Assembly: GCA_910578145.1 (NCBI GenBank)
Contig: CAJTPJ010000006.1
Location: 1 to 64,000, forward strand
Source of the DNA: an uncultured Christensenella sp.
GTDB lineage: Bacteria > Bacillota > Clostridia > Christensenellales > Borkfalkiaceae
Direction: 5' to 3'
Length of the DNA: 64,000 nt
Under the pieces are notes generated by a model. That model searched no databases and was not told the origin of the DNA. It saw only the letters and a program-made list of their open reading frames with translations. A program made the position numbers and the translations under genes. Shown piece by piece: positions 41,909 to 49,588 of the stretch (position 1 is the stretch's first letter; each line of letters begins with the position of its first letter).

Positions 41909-43546
41909 TTATCTCATTACGTTAGCTTGTTTGTAAATTTCGTTCATAAGACCGTCAGAGATAAGGTCGCGTATTTTTGCGAAGTAGATAAATACCGATG
42001 AGAAGAACTTGCCGTTGTCGCCGCCGATTACGTACTCGGGAATACCGTTTAAAGGTCCGCTCTGGCGTTCGATAAATACTCTAGCAAACTCTACTTTCTG
42101 TTCGTTGTTCAAAAGACGGATAAACTCGTCTACAGGTCCTTTGTAAATAACAGGTCTGTAGAACGCAGGGTTGTCAACGTCGTTTTCGGAAGCGTAGTTT
42201 AAAGGCTCTTCAACGGCAGTGTGCGCAACGGGAGCAGCAACTTCTTTTGCTTCTTGCTTTTGCTGTGCCGTTTCTGCTTTTTTGGTCTGTTTCTCAGCTT
42301 CTTCGGCTTCTCTCTGAGCTTGTTTAGCCGCAAGTTTTTCAGCCTTTTCTCTTTCTTTTCGTTCCTTTTTGGATTCTTTTGCAGGCTTTTCTTCAACAGC
42401 CGCAACCGCTACGGGTTCTTTAGCCGCCTTTGCTTTTTTAGCTTGAGCCTGTTTACGTCTGCGGGGTTTGTAAACCGCAAGGCGAATTATATTAATAATG
42501 AGAGAAATAAGCGCGAACGCCGCTATTGCAATGCTCATTATACCGATGGTAGCGCCTTCGGTAATTGCCGCAACAATTATGATAACCGCAACCGCCGCAA
42601 GCTGGATAATATATCTAACTAAGTTAGTTATAAGCATTGCAACGTTGGTTTTTTTGCCAAGACCCATTGCGTCGAACACGAAGTTTGCGCAAACGGTGTA
42701 GAAAGTAACCGTACCCGCAAGGAAGAGGATAAAGTTTTGAATGCCGTCTGCCGCCGCGGGATAAGTGCCGCTGAACAACATCGTAATGGTGTTGATAGCT
42801 TGAATGGGAAGGGTGATAGTTTCGCCCATAAATTCAAACGAGCTGCCGTAAAGAGCATAAGGCAAGTTGCCTATTGCGGGAAGTTTATCGGCAAGGAAAG
42901 GAAGCGCCTTGGTGATATCGAAAAGCGTAATAAACAACGCCGCCGCAGATATAAGCGCAAGCACGAATTTAATAACGCCCGAACCTTTTTTGTAGATTAA
43001 CGCCTGAACCGTAAGCACGAGAAGGGTGCCGCCGAACGCCGCGAAAAGCGACCAATTAGTAAGCGCCTCCAAACCTTTGCCCGTAGGCGAAAGCGCGTCT
43101 GAAATTACGAAAATCAAAAGACCGGAAAGCACTGCAACCGCAAGCGCTTCTATAAACGAAGCCGCTCTGAGCGCAACGTTCTTTTTCGATTTTTTGCTTG
43201 CCGCGTTTGCTATAACGGGTATAAGCGCAACTATGCCCATAACGGTTACGAGTGCGTACAAAAGTACGAAAACCGCGCCGAAATCAAGAGTAAACTTGTC
43301 GGCAAAATTTACGGGGTAATTGTAAGCAAAAGGGTACTTTTCAGCTATGGATTTCAGAAATTCAAGAGGATACAACGCGTTAACTGCCGCGGGAATCTGA
43401 AGCCCGAGCATATTGCCGACCGTTGTTTCCGCTCCGTTTCCGAAGGGTAAAAACAGACCCAAAAGCAAGCAGATAAGCGCTAATACGTAAGTAATCAGCG
43501 CAGCAACTTTATTGGGGCCTTTTCCGGTGGTTTTCTCTTTTCCCAT
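41909..43546 (-). CDS. polytopic membrane protein with charged linker, unknown function
   Basis: This is a 545-residue protein. Residues 1-365 hold about nine or ten hydrophobic segments. A Lys/Ala/Glu-rich coiled-coil linker of about 75 residues follows (A-K-K-A-K-A-A-K, then E-K-A-E-K-L-A-A-K), and a compact C-terminal domain of about 85 residues (D-N-P-A-F-Y-R-P-V-I-Y-K-G to the end). I do not recognise the family. The linker could reach to a cytoplasmic partner or nucleic acid. It has its own promoter and a leader of about 70 bases with GGAGA before the ATG. Confidence 0.75.
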   Translation of the reverse strand: MGKEKTTGKGPNKVAALITYVLALICLLLGLFLPFGNGAETTVGNMLGLQIPAAVNALYPLEFLKSIAEKYPFAYNYPVNFADKFTLDFGAVFVLLYALVTVMGIVALIPVIANAASKKSKKNVALRAASFIEALAVAVLSGLLIFVISDALSPTGKGLEALTNWSLFAAFGGTLLVLTVQALIYKKGSGVIKFVLALISAAALFITLFDITKALPFLADKLPAIGNLPYALYGSSFEFMGETITLPIQAINTITMLFSGTYPAAADGIQNFILFLAGTVTFYTVCANFVFDAMGLGKKTNVAMLITNLVRYIIQLAAVAVIIIVAAITEGATIGIMSIAIAAFALISLIINIIRLAVYKPRRRKQAQAKKAKAAKEPVAVAAVEEKPAKESKKERKEREKAEKLAAKQAQREAEEAEKQTKKAETAQQKQEAKEVAAPVAHTAVEEPLNYASENDVDNPAFYRPVIYKGPVDEFIRLLNNEQKVEFARVFIERQSGPLNGIPEYVIGGDNGKFFSSVFIYFAKIRDLISDGLMNEIYKQANVMR

Positions 43547-43625
43547 TTTAGTAAATCTCCGTTTAAAAAGTTTGTTCCGTCAAAAGGCGAAATTAGTTTC
43601 TTCCAAAATGTTTTATGTACATAAT

Positions 43626-43654
43626 ATTTTATACCAAAAACCAACATATGTCAA
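43626..43654 (-). promoter_or_regulatory. promoter of the 43546 membrane-protein gene
   Basis: On the minus strand, TTGACA (43654-43649), a 17-bp spacer and TAAAAT (43631-43626). Confidence 0.75.
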
Positions 43655-43905
43655 GGATAAATGAAATAATTTTTAACCTAAATCGCTTTATTTTGGCGGC
43701 GTTTTTAAGGTAAAATAAGTCAAAACCGCAAAAAATTGGCAAATTAACGTAAATTTTCCGCCCAAGTTTTAACGTGTTTTTGCAATAGACCGCGGAATAT
43801 GTGCGTTTTAACGCGTTTTCAGCCTTGAATACAGTTTGCCGAATATTTTGATTTTTATGTCGCGCACGTTATTTTTGGGCGCGCGCGTGGATATAATAAA
43901 AAGTA
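43655..43905. other. divergent intergenic region, no gene seen
   Basis: About 250 bases lie between two divergent promoters. I see A+T-rich sequence with runs such as CGCGCACG and GCGCGCGCG near 43860-43888, but no clear RNA, operator or open frame. Confidence 0.5.
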
Positions 43906-43934
43906 TTGCAAATGCTTTTAAACTTTGCTATAAT
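43906..43934 (+). promoter_or_regulatory. promoter of the HTH / S41 protease pair
   Basis: TTGCAA (43906-43911), a 17-bp spacer and TATAAT (43929-43934) with TGC before it. The start is near 43941, so the AGAGG ribosome-binding site sits at the very 5' end of the RNA. Confidence 0.75.
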
Positions 43935-43953
43935 GTCGCAAAGAGGTTGGATT

Positions 43954-44352
43954 ATGGATAAAATTACCGACGGGGGCGCTAACGGCGCAAACGATAAAAG
44001 AGTGCCTGATATGCCCGATTTAACGGGTTTTTACGGCAAAAACGACGGCAATAAAACCGACTATACCGAAATTATTTCCGCGCTTCCCAAAACGTTTAGG
44101 GAGAAGTTGACTTCGGGCTACGATATGATGTCGTTTGCAAAAATTTTCGAGGACGAGGAAATGATGCGCACCGCCGACGCGTTTTTAAATTGCGGGCTTA
44201 ACGTTTCGCGAACGGCGCGCGTTTTGTATATGCACAGAAACACGCTTATTTACAGGCTGGGCGCTATACGCCGCCAGACGGGGCTGGATTTGCGCGACTT
44301 TACAAGCGCGGTAAACTTTAAACTTTTGCATTATCTTTATATTCTTAAATAG
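43954..44352 (+). CDS. small PucR/CdaR-type helix-turn-helix protein
   Basis: This 132-residue protein has only the C-terminal HTH of the PucR family (residues about 70-125: A-D-A-F-L-N-C-G-L-N-V-S-R-T-A-R then M-H-R-N-T-L-I-Y-R-L). The usual sensor and GGDEF-like domains are missing and are replaced by a charged N-terminus. I start it at the ATG at 43954, after AGAGG; the frame is open to 43906, but that falls in the promoter. The S41 protease gene follows 8 bases later, so it may be a co-transcribed regulator. Confidence 0.75.
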   Translation: MDKITDGGANGANDKRVPDMPDLTGFYGKNDGNKTDYTEIISALPKTFREKLTSGYDMMSFAKIFEDEEMMRTADAFLNCGLNVSRTARVLYMHRNTLIYRLGAIRRQTGLDLRDFTSAVNFKLLHYLYILK

Positions 44353-44360
44353 GTAAACTT

Positions 44361-45707
44361 ATGGAAAATGAAACTAATTCAAACGCCGCCGTCCGCGGCA
44401 AAACTCTTCGCGCTTTAACGGTAATTTTAGCCGCTTTGGTTATTGCCGTTGCTTCGTTTTTCGCGGGGTTCTTTATAAAAGGTTGCTCGCAGGACGCGCA
44501 AATAAGGTCTATGCAATGGATGCTTGACACCATTGAAGACAATTACTTTTTTTACGACGATTTCGACGCGGACGCCGCGAAAAATCTGTCGCTTTACGCC
44601 ATTGCAAGCAAGTTGGACAGGTATTCGGAATATTACACCAAAGAGCAGTACCAGGCGCAACTGCGCGACAACTCCGGCGAGAAAAGCGGCGTGGGTATCT
44701 CTTACAGTTTCGTGGGCGGCAAGGGCGTTTTGCTTAATACGGTGGTGGGCAATTCCCCCGCGGATAAGGCGGGTTTGCGCGCGGGCGATTATCTTGTGGG
44801 CGGCGAGAAAAACGGGCAAAGCGTAACGTTTAATTCGGCGGAAGATTTTTCCGCGTTTATCGACGGGTATTCCACTGGCGAGCGGTTCGTTTTGAAAACC
44901 GCGGACGGCGAGTTTACGCTTTCAAAGGAAATTTACACCGCAAGCTACGCGTTTTTTGCAACTTCGGAAACTTCGTGGGAGGCGGTTCCCTCGGCGGACG
45001 GCAAGGGGTTGCCGCTTATCGAGGATAGGGACGGCGCTATTGATTTTTTGCCCGAGGGTACGGGATATATTAAAGTTTCGCAATTTTACGGTACTGCCGC
45101 TGACGAGTTCGGGTTACTTATGAAAAAGTTTAATTCGTATAATTGCACTTCGCTTATTCTCGATTTAAGAAACAACGGCGGCGGTTACGTTTCGCTTATG
45201 CAGGATATGGCGGGGTATTTCGTTTCGTCGTTGACAAGCAAAACTTCGGTGGCTATGACGGCGGAGTACAAAAACGGCAAGCGCGAAGTTTACAACTGCT
45301 ACAAGCACGGCGACGGGCTGGTTCCTGCCGATACGGAAATTTACGTTATGGCAAACTCCGGCACGGCAAGTGCTTCCGAAGCGCTTATAGGCGTTTTAGT
45401 AAGTTACGGATTGCTGGATTATAAAAATATTTTCGTTTCCGATTATTCGGCGGAATATCTTGAATGGGCGGGCGTGGGTGCAAAAACCGCGCAAACCTAC
45501 GGCAAGGGAATAATGCAAACTACTTTCGTTAATCATTTTACGGGCGAAGCGTTAAAGTTGACAACCGCGCGCATTTGCTGGCCAAACGGCAAGTGCATTC
45601 ACGACGTGGCGTTGTCCAAATCCGACGGTTGCACGCCCGTTCCCGCGGAGTGGACGGTTACGCGCGACGACGCGGAATTGCGGAAAGTAGCGGATATTAT
45701 AGGGTAA
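44361..45707 (+). CDS. S41 family C-terminal processing peptidase
   Basis: This 448-residue membrane-anchored serine protease is of the CtpA/CtpB type. One N-terminal membrane helix (about residues 17-37) is followed by a PDZ domain (about 105-180, with N-S-P-A-D-K-A-G-L-R-A-G-D). The peptidase core has the catalytic Ser337 in G-T-A-S-A-S-E and Lys382 in Y-G-K-G-I-M-Q. The active site should face outside, where such enzymes trim envelope proteins or take part in signalling. Co-transcribed with the small HTH gene. Confidence 0.92.
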   Translation: MENETNSNAAVRGKTLRALTVILAALVIAVASFFAGFFIKGCSQDAQIRSMQWMLDTIEDNYFFYDDFDADAAKNLSLYAIASKLDRYSEYYTKEQYQAQLRDNSGEKSGVGISYSFVGGKGVLLNTVVGNSPADKAGLRAGDYLVGGEKNGQSVTFNSAEDFSAFIDGYSTGERFVLKTADGEFTLSKEIYTASYAFFATSETSWEAVPSADGKGLPLIEDRDGAIDFLPEGTGYIKVSQFYGTAADEFGLLMKKFNSYNCTSLILDLRNNGGGYVSLMQDMAGYFVSSLTSKTSVAMTAEYKNGKREVYNCYKHGDGLVPADTEIYVMANSGTASASEALIGVLVSYGLLDYKNIFVSDYSAEYLEWAGVGAKTAQTYGKGIMQTTFVNHFTGEALKLTTARICWPNGKCIHDVALSKSDGCTPVPAEWTVTRDDAELRKVADIIG

Positions 45708-45713
45708 ATTAAA

Positions 45714-45744
45714 GCCCCTGCACGTTCGTGCAGGGGCAATTTTT
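45714..45744 (+). terminator. terminator after the S41 protease gene
   Basis: GCCCCTGCAC and GTGCAGGGGC flank a GTTC tetraloop and are followed by TTTTTT. Confidence 0.9.
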
Positions 45745-45776
45745 TGCGTTAAGCTGTAAGGCTTAAACCCAAGCGG

Positions 45777-45998
45777 CTAATTTTGACAAAGAATATAATT
45801 AGCGTCGCAATCTATAATTTTACATAAATTGGCAAGCGTATCAAGAGCGGGCATTTTGTCGCCTTTTAAGTAATGAGAAATATTTGATTGGCTTACCTTT
45901 AAACAACGGGCTATTTCCGATTGGGTTAATCCGCTGTTTTTTATCGCCTCGGCAAGTCTTGCTTGAATTTGTTTAAGCGTAATCAACTGTTTATCCAT
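45777..45998 (-). CDS. solo XRE-family helix-turn-helix repressor
   Basis: This 73-residue protein is little more than a Cro/CI-type HTH: G-L-T-Q-S-E-I-A-R-C-L-K-V-S-Q-S-N-I-S near residue 25. Its C-terminal half (M-P-A-L-D-T-L-A-N-L-C-K, ending N-Y-I-L-C-Q) is nearly the same as in the 53611 protein, so the two are paralogues. It is divergent from the 46084 gene and shares the operator at 46020-46044. Autorepression and control of the neighbour are likely but inferred. Confidence 0.85.
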   Translation of the reverse strand: MDKQLITLKQIQARLAEAIKNSGLTQSEIARCLKVSQSNISHYLKGDKMPALDTLANLCKIIDCDANYILCQN

Positions 45999-46004
45999 AA
46001 AAAA

Positions 46005-46062
46005 ATTATATGACTATTGGCGATAAATATTCTTAACTTATCGCTATTGGGCATAGTATAAT
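46005..46062. promoter_or_regulatory. divergent promoters and operator between XRE and DUF6809-like genes
   Basis: An inverted repeat GCGATAA-(11)-TTATCGC (46020-46044) sits in the middle. A plus-strand -10 TATAAT is at 46057-46062 with TTAACT about 18 bp upstream, inside the repeat. A minus-strand -10 TATAAT is at 46010-46005. Repressor bound at the repeat would cover both promoters. Confidence 0.65.
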
Positions 46063-46083
46063 TGCGGCGTCGGAGGTATACGA

Positions 46084-46335
46084 ATGAATTCTATTTTGGA
46101 AGGTTTGTTTCGTGGAGCGGGAACAAAAGAGTTAAGCGATGAATTTTGGGAGGAACTTAAAAGGTCGGATAACAATTACAATAAAGTTTTTGAAGCGCTT
46201 GACGACGAGCACAGATTACTTTTTAACGAATTGTGGATTTTATACGGTAATATGGAGGCGGAAAGTGCGCGGGCAAATTTTGCGGCAGGCTTTAAAATAG
46301 GATTAGCGTTGGGTAAAGAGGTTTTTGGCGATTAA
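46084..46335 (+). CDS. small DUF6809-like protein
   Basis: This is an 83-residue, mostly helical, acidic protein (M-N-S-I-L-E-G-L-F-R-G, then E-F-W-E-E-L-K). The pattern resembles the small DUF6809 proteins often found next to XRE regulators in Clostridia; that family call is from memory. No catalytic motif is visible. GGAGG precedes the ATG by about 7 bases. It is divergent from the solo XRE gene and probably under its control. Confidence 0.7.
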   Translation: MNSILEGLFRGAGTKELSDEFWEELKRSDNNYNKVFEALDDEHRLLFNELWILYGNMEAESARANFAAGFKIGLALGKEVFGD

Positions 46336-46340
46336 TCCAA

Positions 46341-46380
46341 CCCCCGCACCGCAGTATTGCGGGGCGGGGGTATTTTTTTG
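46341..46380 (+). terminator. terminator after the DUF6809-like gene
   Basis: CCCCCGC...CCGCA pairs with TGCGG...GCGGGGG (46341-46370), and a seven-base T-run follows. Confidence 0.88.
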
Positions 46381-46422
46381 CGACGGGCTGTAAGGAAAGT
46401 GTTTTTCGTTAACGGTAAGAAG

Positions 46423-46623
46423 CTAAACGGGGCGTTTTACCGATTTTATGCGGCGGGCGGAGAAAATAACGCAGACGAGAAAACCTTCCTCGGTGCGCGT
46501 AATTTCCAAAGAAGCCGCGCCGTCGGCTTCAAAATATTCGTCGGTAACGCGTTTTAAATCCTTTAAAAACAATCCGCGTTCAAAGTCGGACATATCGTCC
46601 CTTTCAAGAATAATTTCTTTCAT
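46423..46623 (-). CDS. MinE-like cell-division topology factor
   Basis: This 66-residue protein directly follows the MinD homologue with a four-base ATGA overlap. The pattern K-D-L-K-R-V-T-D-E-Y-F then S-L-E-I-T-R and V-C-V-I-F matches the MinE topological domain (an amphipathic helix, then two beta strands). The N-terminal M-K-E-I-I-L-E-R-D-D matches the MinD-contact strand. The membrane-targeting N-terminus of classic MinE (about 10-20 residues) is missing. The identification rests on position and pattern, so it is moderate. Confidence 0.6.
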   Translation of the reverse strand: MKEIILERDDMSDFERGLFLKDLKRVTDEYFEADGAASLEITRTEEGFLVCVIFSARRIKSVKRPV

Positions 46624-47351
46624 ATTTTATTTCTCATCTTCCTTTTAATATATCCGTTTATTCCGCGCATACCGCGTAGTACGTTGTAAATTTCGTCGCG
46701 TTTGCCCGTAAGCGACGCGGCGGCGGTTTTAAACGCTTTTGCGGTGGACTTTTTGCACCCGCCCGTGGATAAAGTTAAATCTTCGGGTATAACCGCGGCA
46801 AGCGGAGTTCTCAAAAGTGCGGAAATTTCGTGCGCGGTCATAGTTTCGCCGTTTAAAATTTGGCAGGCGCTCAGCTTATTTACAACCAGCCGCAAATCTT
46901 TTATTCCGCCGTCGTTTAGAAAGGAGCGGCAGGCGTCCGCGCTTTTTATGGACGGGGGAAAAGGCTCGGTTACGATAAACGCCGCCGAGCAGACGTTTTG
47001 CGCCGTTTTGTCCAAAAGCACGTAATCAAACAGCCCGTCCACGTCGTTTACGGCGCGCCCCACGTAAGAGAGGTCGTTTACGCCTATGCCGGGCATAAAA
47101 GCAAGATTGCTCTCCTTTGGGTGGGGTATAATCGTTTGTTTTGCGCGGCACGCGCCTTTTTCGTAGTCGGCAAGGGTGTAAACAATCATATCGCGGCACT
47201 CGCCCGTGATAGTTGCGCAGCCCGTAACCGCGTCGCCGTCAACTATAAGCGTGCGTTCGCCCATAGAGGCAAGCGCAAGCCCTAAACCCACGGCGAAGGT
47301 GGTAACCCCCGTTCCGCCCTTGAAACTAGTCAAAAGAATTTTCTTTGCCAT
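46620..47351 (-). CDS. MinD-like ATPase with altered P-loop
   Basis: This is a 243-residue deviant-Walker-A protein of the MinD/ParA family. The N-terminus reads K-G-G-T-G-V-T-T: the signature Lys11 is kept, but the P-loop Lys (position 16 in MinD) is Val. The Walker B-like L-I-V-D-G-D is kept. D-Y-V-L-L-D-K-T-A-Q replaces the usual D-S-P-A-G. V-I-P-E-D and a C-terminal basic amphipathic helix (G-Y-I-K-R-K-M-R-N-K-I), like the MinD membrane anchor, are present. I place the start at the ATG at 47351, although the frame is open to 47612. No minC is in view. Confidence 0.75.
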   Translation of the reverse strand: MAKKILLTSFKGGTGVTTFAVGLGLALASMGERTLIVDGDAVTGCATITGECRDMIVYTLADYEKGACRAKQTIIPHPKESNLAFMPGIGVNDLSYVGRAVNDVDGLFDYVLLDKTAQNVCSAAFIVTEPFPPSIKSADACRSFLNDGGIKDLRLVVNKLSACQILNGETMTAHEISALLRTPLAAVIPEDLTLSTGGCKKSTAKAFKTAAASLTGKRDEIYNVLRGMRGINGYIKRKMRNKI

Positions 47352-47469
47352 AGTGATAATTTTAAACTTGGGCGGCGGCGGAAAATTACGGAATATTTGT
47401 CGCAAAACGGGTTTTAATGGGGGATGCGGCGGGGGCATATCCGCGGCGGGAAATTCATAACTTAGTATT

Positions 47470-47715
47470 ATGAAACTTTTGGAACAGGTTTTAAACGAGC
47501 TTGGCGCGGACACCGTAAAGGCGTTTACCGTGGTGCCGTCGTTCGGCGGGTATTTTAAAAGCGTGAAAAGCGTGGCTGAATACACTCCCGAAAAAATAAC
47601 GCTGGTTCTCAAAAAAACCGTGTTGACGATAGAGGGGGAAAATCTTGCAATAGGCAGGTATTTCGAGCAGGATATCTTTGTAAAAGGGGATATAAAGGCG
47701 GTGAAAATTGACTGA
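47470..47715 (+). CDS. YqfC-like sporulation protein (YabP/YqfC fold)
   Basis: This is an 81-residue protein at the head of the yqfC-yqfD-phoH-pgpH-ybeY-era cluster. The pattern of short beta strands (K-I-T-L-V-L-K-K-T-V-L-T-I-E-G, then F-V-K-G-D-I) fits the YabP/YqfC family. Members are made in the mother cell during sporulation in model Bacillota. No clear ribosome-binding site precedes the ATG. GGCATAT (47434-47440) and CATAACTT (47456-47463) are 15 bp apart and weakly resemble a sigma-E promoter. It overlaps yqfD by eight bases. Confidence 0.7.
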   Translation: MKLLEQVLNELGADTVKAFTVVPSFGGYFKSVKSVAEYTPEKITLVLKKTVLTIEGENLAIGRYFEQDIFVKGDIKAVKID

Positions 47716-48598
47716 TTTAGCCGAAATCCAGATAGTTTCCACCGTGGAAAACGCGCTTAGAAAGGTGAAAAAAGCAGAAATTGCCGTTTACGACCTAAAA
47801 AAAGAGGGCGCGCGGCTGATATTTTTCGTTAAACACAAAGACGTTAAAAAAATTTTTGCAATTTTCGATAAGCCGTGTTATAATATTAAAGTAATAAAAA
47901 AGAGCCGTATTTCAAGGCTTTTGTCATTTGCCGCGGTGCGCGCCGGTCTTATAGCGGGCGCGGCGATTTTCGTTGCGGCGGCGGTGATAGCCAATACTTT
48001 CGTGCTTAAAATAAAGGTAAGCGGCAACGGCAGTTACCTTGAAGCCGAGGTGCGCAAAATCATTTACGAAGAGGGCGCGGGCGAGTTTAAACGGTTTTCG
48101 GCGCTTAACGCTTCCACCGCCACGGGGCGCATACTCGCGTTGCCGCAGGTGACGTTTTGCAACATAGAAAAGCGGGGCAGCGTGCTTGTGGTGGACGTGC
48201 AGACCGACGCGGAACACTACGGTTCGGCGGATAAGCAGCCGCTTTTGTCCGACTGCGACGGCGTGGTTAAAAACGTGGTTGCCGTTTGCGGCACGGCGGC
48301 GGTGAAAACGGGTGATACCGTTAAGCGGGGCGACGTGCTTATATACGCGCACACGCTCGCGGGAGAGCAGACGGTAAGTTGTCTCGCGGCGGGGTATGCG
48401 GAAATAGAGTGCGCGCGCACGGCGGAATTTTTTGCCGAAACCGACGACGAGGAAAACCTTAAACGGGCGTATTCGTCGCTTTTATTGGAAGGGGAAGAAA
48501 TAATTTCCAAAAGCCACACGGTAAAACCCACCGAAGGCGGGGTTGTGTTCGTAATTAATTTTTCGTATTTACACAGAATATCAATAAATTTAACGTAA
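47708..48598 (+). CDS. yqfD: YqfD-like sporulation membrane protein
   Basis: This 296-residue protein has a soluble N-terminal part of about 75 residues, one membrane helix (about 77-97) and an extracytoplasmic beta-rich domain. It matches YqfD in gene order and layout. The segment V-K-I-S-G-N-G-like (here I-K-V-S-G-N-G-S-Y) after the membrane helix is characteristic. YqfD is produced in the sporulation mother cell in other Bacillota, and its biochemical role is unknown. It overlaps yqfC, and phoH follows three bases later. Confidence 0.8.
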   Translation: MTDLAEIQIVSTVENALRKVKKAEIAVYDLKKEGARLIFFVKHKDVKKIFAIFDKPCYNIKVIKKSRISRLLSFAAVRAGLIAGAAIFVAAAVIANTFVLKIKVSGNGSYLEAEVRKIIYEEGAGEFKRFSALNASTATGRILALPQVTFCNIEKRGSVLVVDVQTDAEHYGSADKQPLLSDCDGVVKNVVAVCGTAAVKTGDTVKRGDVLIYAHTLAGEQTVSCLAAGYAEIECARTAEFFAETDDEENLKRAYSSLLLEGEEIISKSHTVKPTEGGVVFVINFSYLHRISINLT

Positions 48599-48601
48599 CG
48601 T

Positions 48602-49588
48602 ATGGATAAATCTATAAGAAAGATATGCGCGGAAAACGCTGATGTTTTGCAAAAGTTTTTGGGCGCTTTTGATGAAAACGTAAATTTAATAATGCAGGAA
48701 ACGGGTGTTATAATCCGCGTGGACGGCGTTAAAGTAGTTATAAGCGGCGCGGAAAAGCCCGTTAACCTTGCTTCTGCGGCGGTGGAAAGTCTTTTAAGCC
48801 TTGCGGAAACGGGCGAAAACGTGGATAAAGGCAGGGTGGCGTATTGCCTTGAACTTGCCAAAGAAGGCAAGGCGGGGGATATAACCAAACTTTCTTCGGG
48901 CGCGGTTGCAATTACTTCGCGCGGGAAGCCCATTAAATGCAAAACGGTTGGGCAGAAAGCGTACGTGGACGCCATACGCAAAGACTCAGTGACGTTCGGC
49001 GTGGGACCTGCGGGCACGGGTAAAACTTATCTTGCCGTATGTCTTGCGGTACAAGCCTATAAGCAAAAACAGGTTGATAAAATAATATTAACAAGACCCG
49101 CTGTTGAAGCGGGCGAAAAGTTGGGTTTTTTGCCCGGGGATTTACAGACGAAAGTCGACCCCTATCTACGTCCGCTTTACGACGCGTTGGAGGAAATGCT
49201 GGGCACGGAAACCTATCTTAAACTTATGGAGCGCGGCACTATAGAAGTTGCGCCTTTGGCGTATATGCGCGGCAGAACGCTTTCAAACGCCTTTATAATT
49301 TTGGACGAAGCGCAAAACACCACCCGCGAACAGATGAAAATGTTTCTTACTCGCCTTGGCGACGGCAGTAAGATGGTGGTTACCGGCGACGTTACTCAGA
49401 TTGATTTGCCCGACGGAAAGAAAAGCGGGCTAGAACACGCCACGCGCGTTTTAAAAGACGTGGAGGGCGTTTCGCAAATATACCTTACGGATAAAGACGT
49501 CGTGCGCAACCCTATGGTTATGAGCATAGTCAGGGCTTACGAAGCGGACGCGGCGGGGAGGAAAAATGGTAAAGACAAAGTTGAGTAA
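48602..49588 (+). CDS. phoH: PhoH-family ATPase
   Basis: This is a 328-residue PhoH-like protein. The N-terminal KH-like region (about residues 15-100) precedes the PhoH ATPase with Walker A G-P-A-G-T-G-K-T (135-142), the P-A-V-E-A-G-E-K-L-G-F-L-P-G-D motif, and Walker B F-I-I-L-D-E-A-Q-N. Members are linked to RNA metabolism and often lie next to ybeY. Here ybeY is two genes downstream, which supports a role in ribosome or RNA quality control. The end overlaps the HD-hydrolase gene by 23 bases. Confidence 0.92.
   Translation: MDKSIRKICAENADVLQKFLGAFDENVNLIMQETGVIIRVDGVKVVISGAEKPVNLASAAVESLLSLAETGENVDKGRVAYCLELAKEGKAGDITKLSSGAVAITSRGKPIKCKTVGQKAYVDAIRKDSVTFGVGPAGTGKTYLAVCLAVQAYKQKQVDKIILTRPAVEAGEKLGFLPGDLQTKVDPYLRPLYDALEEMLGTETYLKLMERGTIEVAPLAYMRGRTLSNAFIILDEAQNTTREQMKMFLTRLGDGSKMVVTGDVTQIDLPDGKKSGLEHATRVLKDVEGVSQIYLTDKDVVRNPMVMSIVRAYEADAAGRKNGKDKVE

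Noticed and set aside
46423..46557. Plus-strand frames at 46357-46648
   Set aside because: They overlap the MinE-like gene on the other strand, have no ribosome site, and follow a terminator.
47352..47612. Upstream N-terminal extension of the MinD-like protein
   Set aside because: The extra 87 residues are low-complexity and Pro-rich, precede the family's normal start, and would overlap the yqfC gene start region.
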